Assembly: GCA_039621445.1 (NCBI GenBank)
Contig: CP154955.1
Location: 4,769,284-4,833,283 of the forward strand
Source of the DNA: Euglena gracilis
Taxonomy: Eukaryota; Euglenida; Euglenophyceae; Euglenales
Length of the DNA stretch: 64,000 nt
Direction of reading: 5' to 3'
The position numbers were made by a program, and so were the translations under genes. The notes beneath the pieces were generated by a model. The model worked only from the letters and a program-made list of their open reading frames with translations. It did no database searches and had not been told where the DNA came from. Below, in pieces: positions 1 to 11,429 of the stretch. The number at the start of each line of letters is the position of its first letter. Position 1 is the first letter of the stretch.

Positions 1-620
1 CCCTATTTTTGCAATTTTTGGGTTCCAACACCAAATTTTCAGAGGAAAATGCCCAATTTGAGGTGCAAACTCCAAATTTTGGAAGCAAATGCCGAATTTG
101 GGTGTAAAATCCTAATTTTGGGTCATCAATACCAACTATTCAATTAGCATGGACGCTCTTTCCATTGGAGGCTTCCATTATGTTGTGCATGTTTGTCATC
201 CAACTTGCCATGGGTCGGTTTATTTATTTTTTGGTTGAAATTCTGCAATGGGTCGGTTTGGAAGGGTAGGTCGGTTTAGAAGGGGGGTCGGTTTAAATGG
301 GGGGGGGGGGTTAATTTGGAATTTTCCGATTTCTAAATTTAGAATTTCCAGAGGATCGAGGTTCACAAATGTAAACCTCTGTGAAACCACTTTTTAGGTT
401 GATAATATATTTTACACATCCTCCATCCGCTATAAGCGTGCACCAAGGGTTTTTGGTAATTTAAGGTTTGTCAAGTTTTATTCCAATCATAACTACCCCC
501 CCAAGAAATTGTGATGCCAGCAACAAGTAAAAAAGAACAACACATGAAATGGTCACAACCTTTGCGGAAGAAAAAATACATCGTCAGATGAGATTGATGA
601 TAAATTAAACATAGAACTCG
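1..620. other. Non-coding; degenerate short tandem phrase at the left edge
   Basis: The first 125 bases repeat a loose phrase of about 25 bp built on CCAAATTTTGG. The rest contains a G run near 300-310 and AT-rich sequence. I see no coding segment or known element. Confidence 0.4.
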
Positions 621-735
621 GTGGAAGCAAATTTCCACCGGGAGGGCACGGTGCCATGGGAAGGCACCTCATTCAAAACAGACCAGAACGGGGAAATGAG
701 TCCCATAAATCCTGGACATTGTTTCATCCACAAAA

Positions 736-990
736 AAAAAACACGAAATAATCTTCTTTTTCGACCTCAATGGTCTTATCTGACCCCGAAATATGCTGTT
801 TCGTCAAGGTGTGATCCTTGACAAGGAAAAAATCCTGTACCTTACAGACCGCCCTGGTGACGCCTTCTTCGATCCAATGGGGAGCCTGAGCGGTGGGCAA
901 GCACGATTGAGACGAGGTTTTTCACCGCCCCAGTCACCACCAGGTGGCGGTTAAGCTTCTGCAACGCCGCCTGCGTCTTGCCAACACATG
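736..990 (-). CDS. Candidate exon(s), unidentified
   Basis: Two open minus-strand stretches lie in different frames. At about 870-990 the reading contains KTQAALQKLNRHLVVTGAVK. At about 736-882 it contains KVQDFFLVKDHTLTKQHISG followed by a charged tail. Both have protein-like composition and no stop, but neither has a clear start codon, so they would be internal exons. I recognise no domain. They could be decayed gene pieces. Confidence 0.25.
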
Positions 991-1461
991 CCACCGGGAC
1001 ACGACCATCTCAACCAACGAGAAATTGGCCGGTAAATCATCAAAAATCGCCACAATGCAACTAAAAACCAAACAGCACACAATCTTAAATGGCAGACTTC
1101 TCTGCGGTGTGCTGTAAGATCAGCATGGAGCACAGAATTATCAAGCCATTTGTACACTTTGCTCCATGGAGAAATTTGTTTGTCCTTCCACCTTGGTGTC
1201 CGTCTTGTCCAACACACATACACACACATGCGTTCCTTCCCCCCCCCCATTTGTCCTTGGCCCGCCAAAGTTCAGGTAAAATGCGGTTGAGGCATTGGCT
1301 TTTGTGAATGGCACAGAGGGGGTACCAGGCACAAGCCATGTTATGTGCAATGTGCCATAGACCACAAAAGACACAGATGGAGTGCACCCCCCTGCCTTTG
1401 ACATGTCTTGTCCATGACACACCTCCTCTCATGTCAACAGCACTTTCCCCATAATCAAAGT

Positions 1462-1557
1462 ATGTATATATATATATATATATATACATATATATACATA
1501 TATATATATAAATATATATACATATATAAACATATATATACATATATATGTACATAT
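1462..1557. repeat. TA-rich microsatellite
   Basis: Alternating TATATA with interspersed TACATATA over about 95 bp. Long reading frames across it are low-complexity artefacts. Confidence 0.9.
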
Positions 1558-1679
1558 TTTTGCCTTTTGTTTTTGCATACATAACTATATCTGCTTCTTA
1601 TTTATGTCACACGTGGTTATAATATATATAAGATATCATAATAATAACAACATCAACCATAATGGAAAAAAACAATAAG

Positions 1680-1945
1680 ATCAACAACAAAACAACAACA
1701 ACAACAACAACAGCAACAACAACGACAACAACAACAACAACAACAACATGATGATGATGATGACGACGACGACGACATTGATGATGATGATGATGACGAC
1801 GACGACGACGACGACGATGGTGATGATGATGATGATGAAGATGAGGATGATGATAATATGACAGTTAAATGAACCTATGATGGTGATGATGATGATGATG
1901 AAGATGAGGATGATGATAATATGACAGTTAAATGAACCTATGATC
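1680..1945. repeat. AAC/ATG/ACG trinucleotide tract with a 63-bp tandem duplication
   Basis: An AAC array passes into ATG and ACG triplets. A 63-bp unit ending in a conserved AATATGACAGTTAAATG segment is then present twice in tandem (about 1818-1880 and 1881-1943). The duplication is nearly perfect and so recent. Confidence 0.85.
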
Positions 1946-2282
1946 GGTGCAAAACAAGAGCACCTACTGGAAGGTTGGGGGGGGTTTAATGCTTTTCGTA
2001 AGCGATACTGTGCCTGAAAGATATCTTCTGAGCTCACGGATGCCTTTGCAGGAGAGTGCCTGTTGAGACTTATAGCCCACTTGAGCATTGAGACACTTTC
2101 CTGGAGAGAGGGGGTGTTTCAACTGTTCTCTTCTCCTTTTTTATAATCTGAGAGGACCTAAATTGAAAAAATGAATGAATCGCAGATCTAACCCAAAGCG
2201 GGAAAACCAGTGTCGACGTTGGACATTTGCCGGGTGACCTGTGGCTGGGGTCAATGGGGCAATGGGCAAGGTCGGCTGTGCT

Positions 2283-2497
2283 TCGAATGGGGGGAAGGAG
2301 AACGCAGGGAAAATCTCCTTTGGCAGCCCACAGCCGGGCGCAGAAGTTGCGCAATTTGACCTGCAGGGCGGCGGAGGAGAGAACGCATTCCCAGTGGGAT
2401 CGCCGGCGGCAGGTCGGGCACGTGAAGCAGTCGGTGTCTGCCACGCGCAATGGACGCCACGGCGCACACTTAGTCACGGAGCACCAACTCAGGAACC
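2283..2497 (-). CDS. Candidate cysteine-rich exon, unidentified
   Basis: A GC-rich open stretch on the minus strand reads through DTDCFTCPTCRRRSHWEC and then a helical segment ALQVKLRNFCARLWAAKGD. The Cys pairs suggest a small metal-binding module, but spacing matches no family I can name. It lies in a longer open frame (2070-2843) whose outer parts look non-coding. Confidence 0.35.
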
Positions 2498-2506
2498 TGG
2501 AAACCC

Positions 2507-2524
2507 ACCCTAACCCTAATCCTG
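2507..2524 (+). repeat. Short telomere-like CCCTAA stretch
   Basis: About two and a half units of CCCTAA, the same motif as the long array at 44.87 kb. Confidence 0.5.
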
Positions 2525-3059
2525 ACCCCTGGAAAACCGTGGTGTGGAAAATCCCAATGTGCCCAGCTAATCTAACCTGTCTTCCAACTGCCTTTTGGCG
2601 CTGTGAAATACTCATTAAAATAAGGGGCTTTTTGAAGCTGGAGGGGGCCCAGAACCATTTTTCCAGCCAGCAGCTCCCAGTCAGGCACATTCTCTGTCTG
2701 ACCACTTTGCAGCTCAACCCATGATTTCCTTCATCCTTCTGAGAGGACACCATGTTTGCAACCGATGGTGTGTCAGGTATGACAAACAGATGGAGAGAGA
2801 CAACTTGGGGAAAAAACGCCCAAAATTGCAAAGCAAAAAGCATCTGTCTCGTTGCAGAAAAGTCAAGACAGAAAAAGAGCTAACCCTGCAACAGTAATAG
2901 CAAAAGGAAGACGGATTTGGCACACGGGGACCCTTGCCAGAGGATCTCGACAGTGTTCGCACCGAACCACAGCCATCTGCAGCGGCTGGGTTCAGGCACT
3001 CACCGAGACCGACGGGAAAGCAATAAACGGCTCATGGTGGAAACGGCTTCCGGCTGCCG

Positions 3060-3440
3060 GCAGCCGGCTGACCTGAAGTCCTGCTCCCCACCGACCAGAG
3101 GCGTTTTAGGACCCGGGAGGGCCAAGACCACCCACCCACCCTCTGGGCTCGGGGGCCTACTTCTTGGGGGGGGACAATTTCGGGGTGAAAAAAACTTCGG
3201 CGCTGAAGGCCGAAAACAGAAGAACCCCAGCATACCTGCTCCAGGTACCCACTTCTCCCTAGTTGCACAAAGGCTTCTTGTCTGTTTATGACCTGCGCTA
3301 CCTTCGCTTCTGGCCCAGTTTGTGTGGTGAGCACCTGCTCCCCACCCCCCGGGGGGCGGGACCGGACCCACCAATCCCCCCCCCCTAGGTCACAAAACTG
3401 ATAAAAAATTTCTGCCACTGGCCCCTTCACAGCTCGAGAA
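3060..3440. mobile_element. G/C-tract element, probable MITE remnant
   Basis: Contains a degenerate inverted repeat TTCGGC-GCTGAAG-GCCGAA near 3190, of the class shared by the window's short elements, flanked by G and C runs. The phrase TTGCACAAAGGCTTCTTGTC recurs in related form in the element at 4883-5239. Ends were not resolved. Confidence 0.45.
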
Positions 3441-4240
3441 CCCAATGACAACCAAACCCTGCCTTGTTTGTTTTTCCCTTTTGCAACGGTGCAAACAATG
3501 TCATCAAATATTAGAACAACCCTAACAAGTGATACCTATGGGAGAAAGGGGTTGCCCAAGAGAAGTAAATTTGGGTGAGAAGCAGGCGAATGTGCCCGAC
3601 TGTAGCGACGTCACCGCAAACATAGGTTGAAGGCAGACCTGCTGTGCCACCTCAGAAATGCCCTGCATGTTCTAGATAGCCCTGTAGCCTTTCCCCTGTG
3701 ACATTATTTTACCCCACAAAAAACCTACCAGAGGTCTTTCGACGCAAATTAATGACGCCTCAATCACTTTAAGTCAGCATCAAAAAGGCAATGCAAATGT
3801 GACTGCTGAGAGCATAACCCAATATAAGTCATAACCCTCGTGCTTATTTGGCTGGGACCCCAGTCAAATTTGCAACAAGTTTACTTGACAGATACCACAA
3901 ATTTCTTGTTTTGCTTTCGTTTGATTGCATAGAGTAACCCCACCTTTAATAATGGGAAGGTTTCAAGAGCCTTGATGGGAAGGCGGAACAATGGGATTAA
4001 AACAGTTTGTAATGCCATCTCACCCTCATTTTTCATCACTTCCACCAAATTCCGCAATTTTTCAGATCTGTACCACAAAAAATGTTGAATTCATTGACAA
4101 TGACTGGATTGAATGAATTGAATGAATTGACAATCTATATGATGTCTTATTCCCATTCATCCCCCCCCAAAATATAAGCAACTGGCAGAATATCTTTGGG
4201 TTTCCGGAAATCGGCCCCAGGGGTCTTATACTTGGGTTGC
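3440..4240. other. No recognised feature
   Basis: AT-rich unique-looking sequence. A short minus-strand frame at 3881-4078 (65 codons) has no recognisable motif. An ATTGAATGAATTGA repetition lies near 4110. Confidence 0.4.
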
Positions 4241-4539
4241 TTGCCCTCGTTTCACCACTGGGCCCACACTGCTTTTCAATTGTTAAATTGTGCAGTTTCA
4301 GGTTAGTTTCAATGCAGGGTGTAAGGAACAGGTTTAGGATGTTATGCTTTTACCACCAGGGTCAAGCTGAGAATGAGCCAATCACGGAAGCAGTGGATCT
4401 GGCCGCAGCGAGTCAGTCTCCACCCGGGGGTACGTACAACACGCAACCAGGGCGTCACTTTGACGACCCCCCAGGGGGGGGGGGGTCAACCTCAGGCCGT
4501 CAGGGAAATTTGACTGTCGTCGATTGGGGGGAAGGAGGT

Positions 4540-4590
4540 CCGAGGCTTGAAAAAAGCTGCTGGCTGGCTGGAACCCCCTGAGGGACGGGG
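4540..4590. repeat. GCTGCTGGCTGG module
   Basis: One instance of AAAAGCTGCTGGCTGGCTGG, which recurs near 9400, 9700, 10680, 19440, 42680, 43550, 48820, 52770 and 63000, usually beside C or G runs. It probably marks the end of a dispersed element family. Confidence 0.5.
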
Positions 4591-4882
4591 ATTACTTCGG
4601 CGTGAAAGACGCCCTGCAAGAAAGCCACGAGACGTATGTTCGCCTGAAACAGGGAAGCCATTCCCATTGAGGAGTACTCAATAGTGCAGATGTGCTGAGT
4701 CAGCCACGCCAAAGCGACGAAAACCCGGGCAGTCATCCCAGTTCTTTAACAGGAGGGGAAAAAAGAAGCAACTGGGTGAATTTTCACCATTTTCCCCCCT
4801 GTCCCCTCCACCTCCATTGACTTGGGCTGCCCCAGCCATTTATGAAAAAAAATCCCCTTCTCCCCCTTTGGCTGATCAGCAG

Positions 4883-5239
4883 CAGGCTGAATTCGACCCG
4901 CTGGACTGCCTGGGCAGGCAGGCACTACCCCCCAGGGGAGGGGGCTGTCTAGTGGTGGGCTAAAAAAAAAAGTGATCAAAAATTGCCTTTTTGGGGCTTG
5001 CGGCGCGCTCGGTGCTGGAAGTGCCTTAGCCGAGTGTCCAGGCACTTTTGACCATGTGCCCCATCCCCCCCCCCCCTCAGTTGCACTGAGGCTTCTTGTC
5101 TGTTCATGGCCGGCGCTAACTTCGCTTCTGACCCAGTTTGCAGTGTGAGGACCCCCCCGCGGGGGGGGGGTCGGATCTGGGCCTTGGAGTGCCTGCCCAC
5201 TCACCACACTGGGGTCGGCCTTTCCTGAAATACAGCGTG
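4883..5239. mobile_element. MITE, CAGGCTGAATT family, with 8-bp TSD
   Basis: Starts CAGGCTGAATT and ends AATACAGCGTG, imperfect terminal inverted repeats of about 11 bp. Flanks are ATCAGCAG (4875-4882) and ATCAGTAG (5240-5247), a TSD with one mismatch. It holds paired C/G runs and a degenerate central GC hairpin near 5000. The CA ends and 8-bp TSD suggest the hAT superfamily. Relatives are at 10175-10487 and 32930-33680. Confidence 0.8.
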
Positions 5240-5559
5240 ATCAGTAGATGACTTATAACCCCCCTGATGAAGAAAAATAAACGAGGCTCAGAAGGAATTT
5301 ATCCGGCCAGTAACGAAAAAAAAAAGCCACTTTCCCTCAAATTTCGTCGGAACCACATCACAGGGAGGGTAGTTTCAGGTTGGATTCCCAGATTGTCATT
5401 TGTGACGCTTCGGGTTTTTTTTGCTAATGTGAAAATTGTCCGCCTTGGACACCTTGGGGGTTCCCATGGCTGAAATTGGGCCCGACCCGGGGTCAAACTG
5501 AATACCAAAAATATCGAAACTGAAAAAAAAACTGCCAATTATTCAAAAAGCCGACATTT

Positions 5560-5740
5560 TGACCCAAAATTTTGTCCTGGCCAGCCGTTTCGGGCCCGCT
5601 TTTGCCCTTTTTTGGCCCATTTTTTGGCCCGGAACCCCCCCCCCCTGCCCCCCCCCCACCCGAATTCCTACAACCCCTGACCAGGGGGGGGGGGGGTGGG
5701 CACCCCCTCCCCCTTAAGGGGGGGGGGGGTAGGGGCAGGT
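5560..5740. repeat. Paired C-run/G-run tract
   Basis: Long C runs followed by G runs that can fold back, preceded by GGCCCATTTTTTGGCCC-like phrases. A near relative lies at 52.63-52.69 kb. Element ends were not resolved. Confidence 0.45.
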
Positions 5741-5788
5741 GTACGTGAAAGGGAAAAAAAATGCTGTCCAGCCGCTCAAGGGGCGGCT

Positions 5789-5950
5789 GGAAAATAAAGC
5801 AAAACAATCTTACCGTTTTGCATCGCAACGGTGTGGATTTGTTTTTGGGTACCTATTTTGCAAGAGCTTGGAAAATAAAGCAAAACAATCTTACCGTTTT
5901 GCATCGCAACGGTGTGGATTTGTTTTTGGGTATCTATTTTGCAAGAGCTT
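5789..5950. repeat. Tandem 81-bp repeat, two copies
   Basis: Units 5789-5869 and 5870-5950 differ at about one internal base. Since 81 is a multiple of three, all frames run through both units and give apparent protein repeats of 27 residues. Nothing else shows that it is coding. Confidence 0.9.
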
Positions 5951-6366
5951 TGGCACATTTGAACAACTCCGGGGAATGTCAGCTGGCAAGTCAGCCAGCC
6001 CAAGCCTCCGTGACAATTACCCAACATGGCAAGCAACGGGACGGACAGTGATGGCTTTTTCGGGGTGAATTTTCGGATTTTGGAAAGCTTCACTTTCGCG
6101 CTACTTCAGGATTCTCACGTTTTTTATGGCACAAAAACGATGGGAATCTTGCCTGGGGGTACTTTGGTACTTTGGTACACGAGGTACTTATTTTGGGGGG
6201 TAGGACTTTCACCAACAATCCCGTGACTTACAAATGCCCTCCCCACAAGTGCACACTTATAAGAACGTGTAAGTTCAGCTGGCCATGCAAACCAGATCCC
6301 GACCATATGAGAGTTTGGATACGGTCTCCTCCTCTTGGATGGGGGCCCTTGGGTTGGGGCGCATTG

Positions 6367-6510
6367 CTATGGCCCCTCTGGCTCTGCCGCACTCCGCAGG
6401 TCCTTGAACTGGACCTGTTGCCGGCACGACGTGCACTGCGCGGCCATCGCCAGGGACAGCGTCCCCTCCTCCAGGAAGTGCGCCCACGCACCGACCACAT
6501 CCCCGATGGG
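6367..6510 (-). CDS. Candidate exon, unidentified
   Basis: A GC-rich open minus-strand stretch reading GAWAHFLEEGTLSLAMAAQC, then TSCRQQVQFKDLRSAAEPEG and a stop. It has exon-like composition in AT-richer surroundings. A CxxC pair is present but no family can be named. Confidence 0.35.
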   Translation of the reverse strand, partial: PIGDVVGAWAHFLEEGTLSLAMAAQCTSCRQQVQFKDLRSAAEPEGP

Positions 6511-6619
6511 CGGTGGGCAAATAAAAAGCAAACAATATTCACTTCTGAAATACATCATTCGGGGGGAATCTTTGGCACTTTTCCTCGTAAATTTTTGGGC
6601 AAAATTTTGACCCTGAAGT

Positions 6620-7110
6620 ACACATATCTACGTTGAATTCCACCAAAATCCATTGTGGGTTCAACACTTGTCTCTGAAACACGCAAAGAAATATTTCATT
6701 CAATCTTCATTTTCAAAATCGAATATGGTAGATCATCAAAGCACAAATATATAATAAAAATTTTCATGGTGGTGAGTGGGCGTTGAGCAATGGGCAAGCA
6801 TGGTTGGTAAATACAACGCATGGCACCTTCACACAGTCCTCTTGCTGGGTCAAATTTAGCACCCCTCCTCGTAAATTCCCAAATAATAATAAAAACAATA
6901 ATATCGCCCCTTAAATAATATTCACACATAACATAACATACATACATATATGATACCAGAAAATATAATCATAATGAAACTTATTATTTGTTATTAAAAT
7001 TATTAATTTTCATTAACTAATTAATTCATTTTATATTACATTTAAAAATATATTTAAAATTTATTTCATATTTGGGTAATAGCATTTCATTTACATAATA
7101 TGGGGTCCAG
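6620..7110. other. AT-rich tract without genes
   Basis: Rich in AATAAT and TTAATT, with no open frame of interest. It separates GC-rich pieces on both sides. Confidence 0.5.
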
Positions 7111-7420
7111 CACCTACCCACAGGGCATAATGGGAAGGCCTGGTGAGGGTCGACCCCCCACCTGGGTGGGAGGTGGGGGGGTCAACCCTCCATCCACCAC
7201 CACAGCATTTTCACAGATTCAGAAGCAGTCAGAATAAAAAAAATTGGGGTCGAAAATTGGTGCTCCTGGAAATATGGGAGGAGTCGGTGGGGGGTCCACA
7301 CGCACACCCACCACCCTGGCTGTTTGGCCGATTCCCGTTCTGTCCTGCCACCCCCCCCCATGGGGGACTGCTCGAGGGGGGGGGGGGGGGTGGAAGTCAC
7401 AGACGGTCAAAAAATTTGGT
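7110..7420. mobile_element. G/C-tract element related to the 45.3-46.3 kb element
   Basis: Begins near GGGCATAATGGGAAGGCC, continues through GGTCGACCCCCCACC and ACCACAGCATTTTCAC, and ends near GGCCGATTCCCGTTCTG. The same landmarks delimit the 1-kb element at 45328-46328. This copy is shorter and I found no clean TSD. Confidence 0.55.
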
Positions 7421-7785
7421 AGTTTGTGCTGAAAATAGACGCCCCCTCCCAGGAAATGTTATTTGTTGAGTTTCAATGCAACAGAGAATTTAGAATTTTG
7501 CACCAAATTCTCCCCTTGTTCAATATTTGTGTGTGACATTGGCAAAATTGCAAATAAATATCTGAATCTTGCTGAGTTGAAAATTTGAATTGAAATTAAA
7601 AATGAAACTGTGAAATGAAACAATACTGTATCGTCCATTTGGACCTCATTTTTAAAAAATGTCTGGTGTCTGGTCCAACTTTCTATTTCGGTGGATCCTC
7701 TGAGAGGAGCTGTTGGTAAGCAACTCCCACCCACCCTCCAGCGTAATAAGAAACCCTGATCTGATCTGTTGTCATCCATCCTTTG

Positions 7786-8030
7786 GGTGCTTGAGCTCAC
7801 CACAGTGGGGGGGTGCTGTCCTGCAAAAACGCTGCAGCTGCACCCCTTCTTTTGGCTGAAACGACGCCATAGCCAGAACAAGCTGCTGGGGATATTGCAC
7901 GCCCCAGCCCAGAAAACGGCCAAGAAATGCCTCCCGCACCGGTGCAAATGATGCCCGCGGACCCTCGGGAGTGAGCGCCAGCCCAAGGTATTGATCCGGC
8001 TGTGCCTGGCTTCTCTTCGGTAGCGAACCT
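7786..8030 (-). CDS. Candidate exon, unidentified, no ATG
   Basis: From a TGA at about 8030 the minus strand stays open for roughly 70 codons. It reads QPDQYLGLALTPEGPRASFA then PVREAFLGRFLGWGVQYPQQ and a hydrophobic segment. Composition and alternation look protein-like, more so than the competing frames. No start codon is present, so it would be an internal exon. No domain recognised. Confidence 0.4.
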
Positions 8031-8209
8031 CACTTTCGCTGTGCCACAGCCCAGCCCCAAAGCACTGTCTTGTGGCTGCACACCAACGGGTGGAAAGCGA
8101 CGTCGTTGGCAGGCCGCGCCAGGGGACTGGATCCCCCCAACCCAATACGGGGAGGTCCAGCAACACACAAAACGTACAAAATGCAGCTGACCCATATGCA
8201 CCCATAGAG

Positions 8210-8714
8210 AGGTGACCTATATGCCCACCTACATAAGCACATGACCTATATGCCTACCTGCATGCACACATGACCTACCTATATGCCCACCTACATACAC
8301 ACATGACCTATATTCCTCTCCTCCATGTACACATGACCTATATGCCTACCTCCATACATGCATCACCTATATGCCTACCTCAATACATACATGACCTATA
8401 TGCCCACCTCCATACACACATGAGCTATATGCCTACCTCCATATTCACATGACCTATATGACGACCTCCACATGCAGATAATCTATATGCCTGCCTCCAT
8501 ATACACATCTGCCTCCATATATACACATGACCTATATGCCTACCTCCATATATGCATGACCTATATGCCTACCTCCATATACACACGACCCATATGCCTG
8601 CCTCCATATGCACATGACCTATATGCCTACCTCCATATGCACATGACCTATATGCCTACCTCCAGGTGCACATGGCCTATATACCTACCTCCATATGCAC
8701 ATGACCTGTATACA
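8210..8714. repeat. Minisatellite, unit about 28-29 bp
   Basis: About 17 diverged tandem copies of a unit reading roughly ATGACCTATATGCCTACCTC followed by CATATGCAC. Unit length and sequence drift along the array. The + strand stays open in places, giving artefactual repeat proteins. Confidence 0.92.
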
Positions 8715-8743
8715 CCCATAGGTGGGAGCCCAGCGCCAGGCCT

Positions 8744-8900
8744 GGGCAAGGATCATCGAATCATCGACGGTCCTCAAGTCCACCTGGCGGACGGCTGTGA
8801 CGTTGGCGGGGTCCGCGGCACAGTCGTAGCAATAGCCCCACAGCACGAGCCGGACGTTGGCGGGGCCAGGCGACCACTGCGACGGCTCTTCGCACGAAGA
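8744..8900 (-). CDS. Candidate exon, unidentified
   Basis: A GC-rich open minus-strand stretch reads ANVRLVLWGYCYDCAADPAN, then VTAVRQVDLRTVDDSMILAQ. It follows the minisatellite directly. It has a Cys-x2-Cys pair like the candidate exons at 2.3, 6.4 and 15.1 kb. Whether these four belong to one gene cannot be shown. Confidence 0.35.
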
Positions 8901-9329
8901 CGGAGAGGCGTCACTTCCAATCTGAGTGTGTTTTATTAATCTTTTGCAAGTGGAGAAAGACTTCGAAAACGGGAGCGAAAGCTGAATTGGACTGTGGTGG
9001 AAGAGCCACAGGCAGTTAGGGAGGCGCACAGTGGAGGCATAAAAGCAGTCACCCTGGGATGGGGTAGCAAAAAAAAAAGATGTCCATGATCCCCATTTGC
9101 CACCATTTGCCTACCGACGCATTACAGTCGCCCCCCCCCCCCGGCGTAACCCGCCCAATGGATCAGTTTTTGAATGATGAAGAGGTTTTTCCAGCAAAAA
9201 AAAAGCAACACCTCCCATCTTCAATCGAGAGATCCGCGAATCGGAAAGACTTCATGACATGGGCCGCAAGTCAATAAAATTGCCTCAAAATCGTTTAATT
9301 TTGATGCCCCGTGCTCCTGGAAATGGAGC

Positions 9330-9850
9330 TCCAAAAAAAAAAACTTCCCCGCCAGGGGTTCGCTTCGATACAGGGGGGTAGTCAAGCTCAAAGGCTGGAA
9401 AATTTGGGCTGGCTGGAAAAAGGCTGCTGGCTGACCCCCCCCCACCTCCTGGGCGGGGTCCCCCAGCTTGAACTGGGTCAAGGCTGGGCCTGGAAAAACG
9501 GAACGCTTAAAAGCCCCAAAATTGGTCAATTAATGAACTTTCGAAGCCCAAAATTTAGTCCACCATCCGCGACTGATTTTCATTCATTCTCAGCGTATTG
9601 TTTTGCCACCAGAAACAAAAAAGCCCGTTATTCTCCAGCAGCCCTTTTGGGCGGCTGGACAATCATTAAAACCCTTCTTGGGGGTCTAAGGCTGGAAAAA
9701 GGTTGCTGGTTGGCTGCACCTCTGCCCTCCCCCCCCCCGGCAATACAGAACCATACAGGTTCTATACGTGAGAGGATTGCCAAGGTCCTCAGGAGGGGGG
9801 GAAATGGCAGAAAATGCATCGAACCTAGGCTTCCACCTGTCCCAGTGTGC
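9330..9850. repeat. GCTGGCTGG-module elements with C/G runs
   Basis: Two blocks (about 9380-9480 and 9680-9740) each carry GGAAAAAGGCTGCTGGCTG or GGAAAAAGGTTGCTGGTTGG beside a C run. Probably two related short elements. Borders unresolved. Confidence 0.5.
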
Positions 9851-10174
9851 CACCTCCACTCGCCTCAAGTTTGACCCAATGGGAGAAATTGGTCAAATTT
9901 TGTGCAACAAAAAGATTTAACACCCTCTCAAACTCCAAGATTTGGTATTTTGACCTTTTTTTTTAATGTACCACCTCTTCTTATTCAGTCACCACATCAA
10001 AAACAAATAGATCCCATGTTGGGTAGGAGTTCAATGAGAGGGGGCCCCCATAAACTGTGGTGCAAGACACAGATTCACCCTTGGGGGTTTCCCGACCCGA
10101 ACCCCCCCCCCCGCAATTATTTTTGAAACCCACCAGCCACGACCCCGGGAGGTTCATCAACCCACTCACCCGAC

Positions 10175-10487
10175 CAGGCTGTTTTTTCCCAACCCCGGGG
10201 GAGGGGGGGTCCGGAGTGCCTATGAATGCCTTGCCCAGGCAGGCACTACCCCCCCCCCGGGGGGTCGGATTTCAGCCTGTGCCCCGGCACATTCCTTTGA
10301 AAATAGGCCATTTTTGGCTCCCCGGCGCCTTCGGCACCGGGTCTGTCCTAGGGCACTTTTGGCCGTGTGCCCTACCCCCCCCCTGGTGGGGGGGTCGGAT
10401 TTGGTGTGCCTTGGGGTGCCTGCCCAGGCAGCCCCCCCCCCCCCCCCCCCCCGGGGTGGGGTCGGCACCCGACTAAAATACAGCCTG
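10175..10487. mobile_element. MITE, CAGGCTG family, with perfect 8-bp TSD
   Basis: Starts CAGGCTGTTTTTTCCC and ends CTAAAATACAGCCTG. The flanks CACCCGAC (10167-10174 and 10488-10495) are identical. The interior has C/G runs and the hairpin CCGGCGCCTTCGGCACCGG at 10322-10340. It is non-autonomous, with no open frame for a transposase. The ends and TSD length suggest hAT. Confidence 0.88.
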
Positions 10488-10639
10488 CACCCGACCCAAA
10501 ACCCCGAAAACGGCCGACCCCCCCCCCATAAATCTTCCCAGAGAATCTGTCTTCTCGCCGGGTGAGGCTGACCCCTGCCCATTCCCAGAGGGACCAGCAG
10601 AGGGACCATACGGACGGCCAAACCGACCAGGGGTTTTAT

Positions 10640-11420
10640 TCAGCTGGAGGGGACCTTACCCCCCAGGGGGAGGGGGTCCAGCCAGCCAGCGCTCTTTTTT
10701 CCAGCCAGCAGCTCTTAGCCGGGCTGCCCCCTCAGCCCCCCTCCGGGTCACAGCCCAACGTAGATCAGGCTGAGCTGAAAATTTATTGGCGCGGAGCACT
10801 GAAATCTGAAAACCGAAAAAAAAAGCTTTGAAAGCTTCATGGGATTTTGAATCAAAAAATGGCTGAAAAATTCCGACTCAGCTGGATTTGGCCTTTTTTT
10901 TTGCTGGGTTTTGGGCACCACTTGTGTCCAGCTGCCAGCCGGTGAACCCCCTTCCCCCCCTCCCATGGGCCCCACCAGGGTTTTACTCAAGGACCCCGAT
11001 GGTCCACTGGTCAACTATTTTGCTAGACGCTGGGGTAAATGGCCCAGCTAGCCTCCTGCGCCCTCGGGGGGGGGGAGGGTGGTCCGCGGTCCCCCCAACT
11101 GGGAAAAAAAATCCTCCGTCGCCAGAGTGGAAAGGGGATTTCTGATGGGTTCTTTGGCTGATTTTGTGACAAAAAAAAACCCAAAACTGGCCAAAAATGG
11201 GCATTCTGGCTAGTTTTGGGGGTTCCAAAAAAAAAGGTTTTGGAGCTTCGTGCCGGTCACTGGAAAAAATTCACCAGCTAGCCTGCGAGCAGACCCCTCC
11301 CACAAGGATTTCCACTGGTCAAATTTGAACTAGCTGCAGCCCAGCCCCCCCCCCCCACCTGGGGTACTGCAAACCCTAAGCACAAGCCTGACCCCTACCG
11401 TCTCCTCTAGCGGGCTGAAA
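10640..11420. repeat. G/C-tract and GCTGGCTGG-module sequence
   Basis: Contains CAGCCAGCAGCTCTT near 10700 and, at about 11000-11060, GTCCACTGGTCAACTATTTT with GCTAGACGCTGG. The latter recurs in altered form at 48.90-48.95 kb. No gene recognised. Confidence 0.45.
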
Positions 11421-11429
11421 CCACGGCCA

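Noticed and set aside
1681-2088. 135-codon minus-strand ORF of Ile/Val runs
   Set aside because: It is the translation of trinucleotide repeats.
8210-8714. CRISPR-like array
   Set aside because: Repeats are contiguous and diverged with no unique spacers; it is a minisatellite in a eukaryotic genome.
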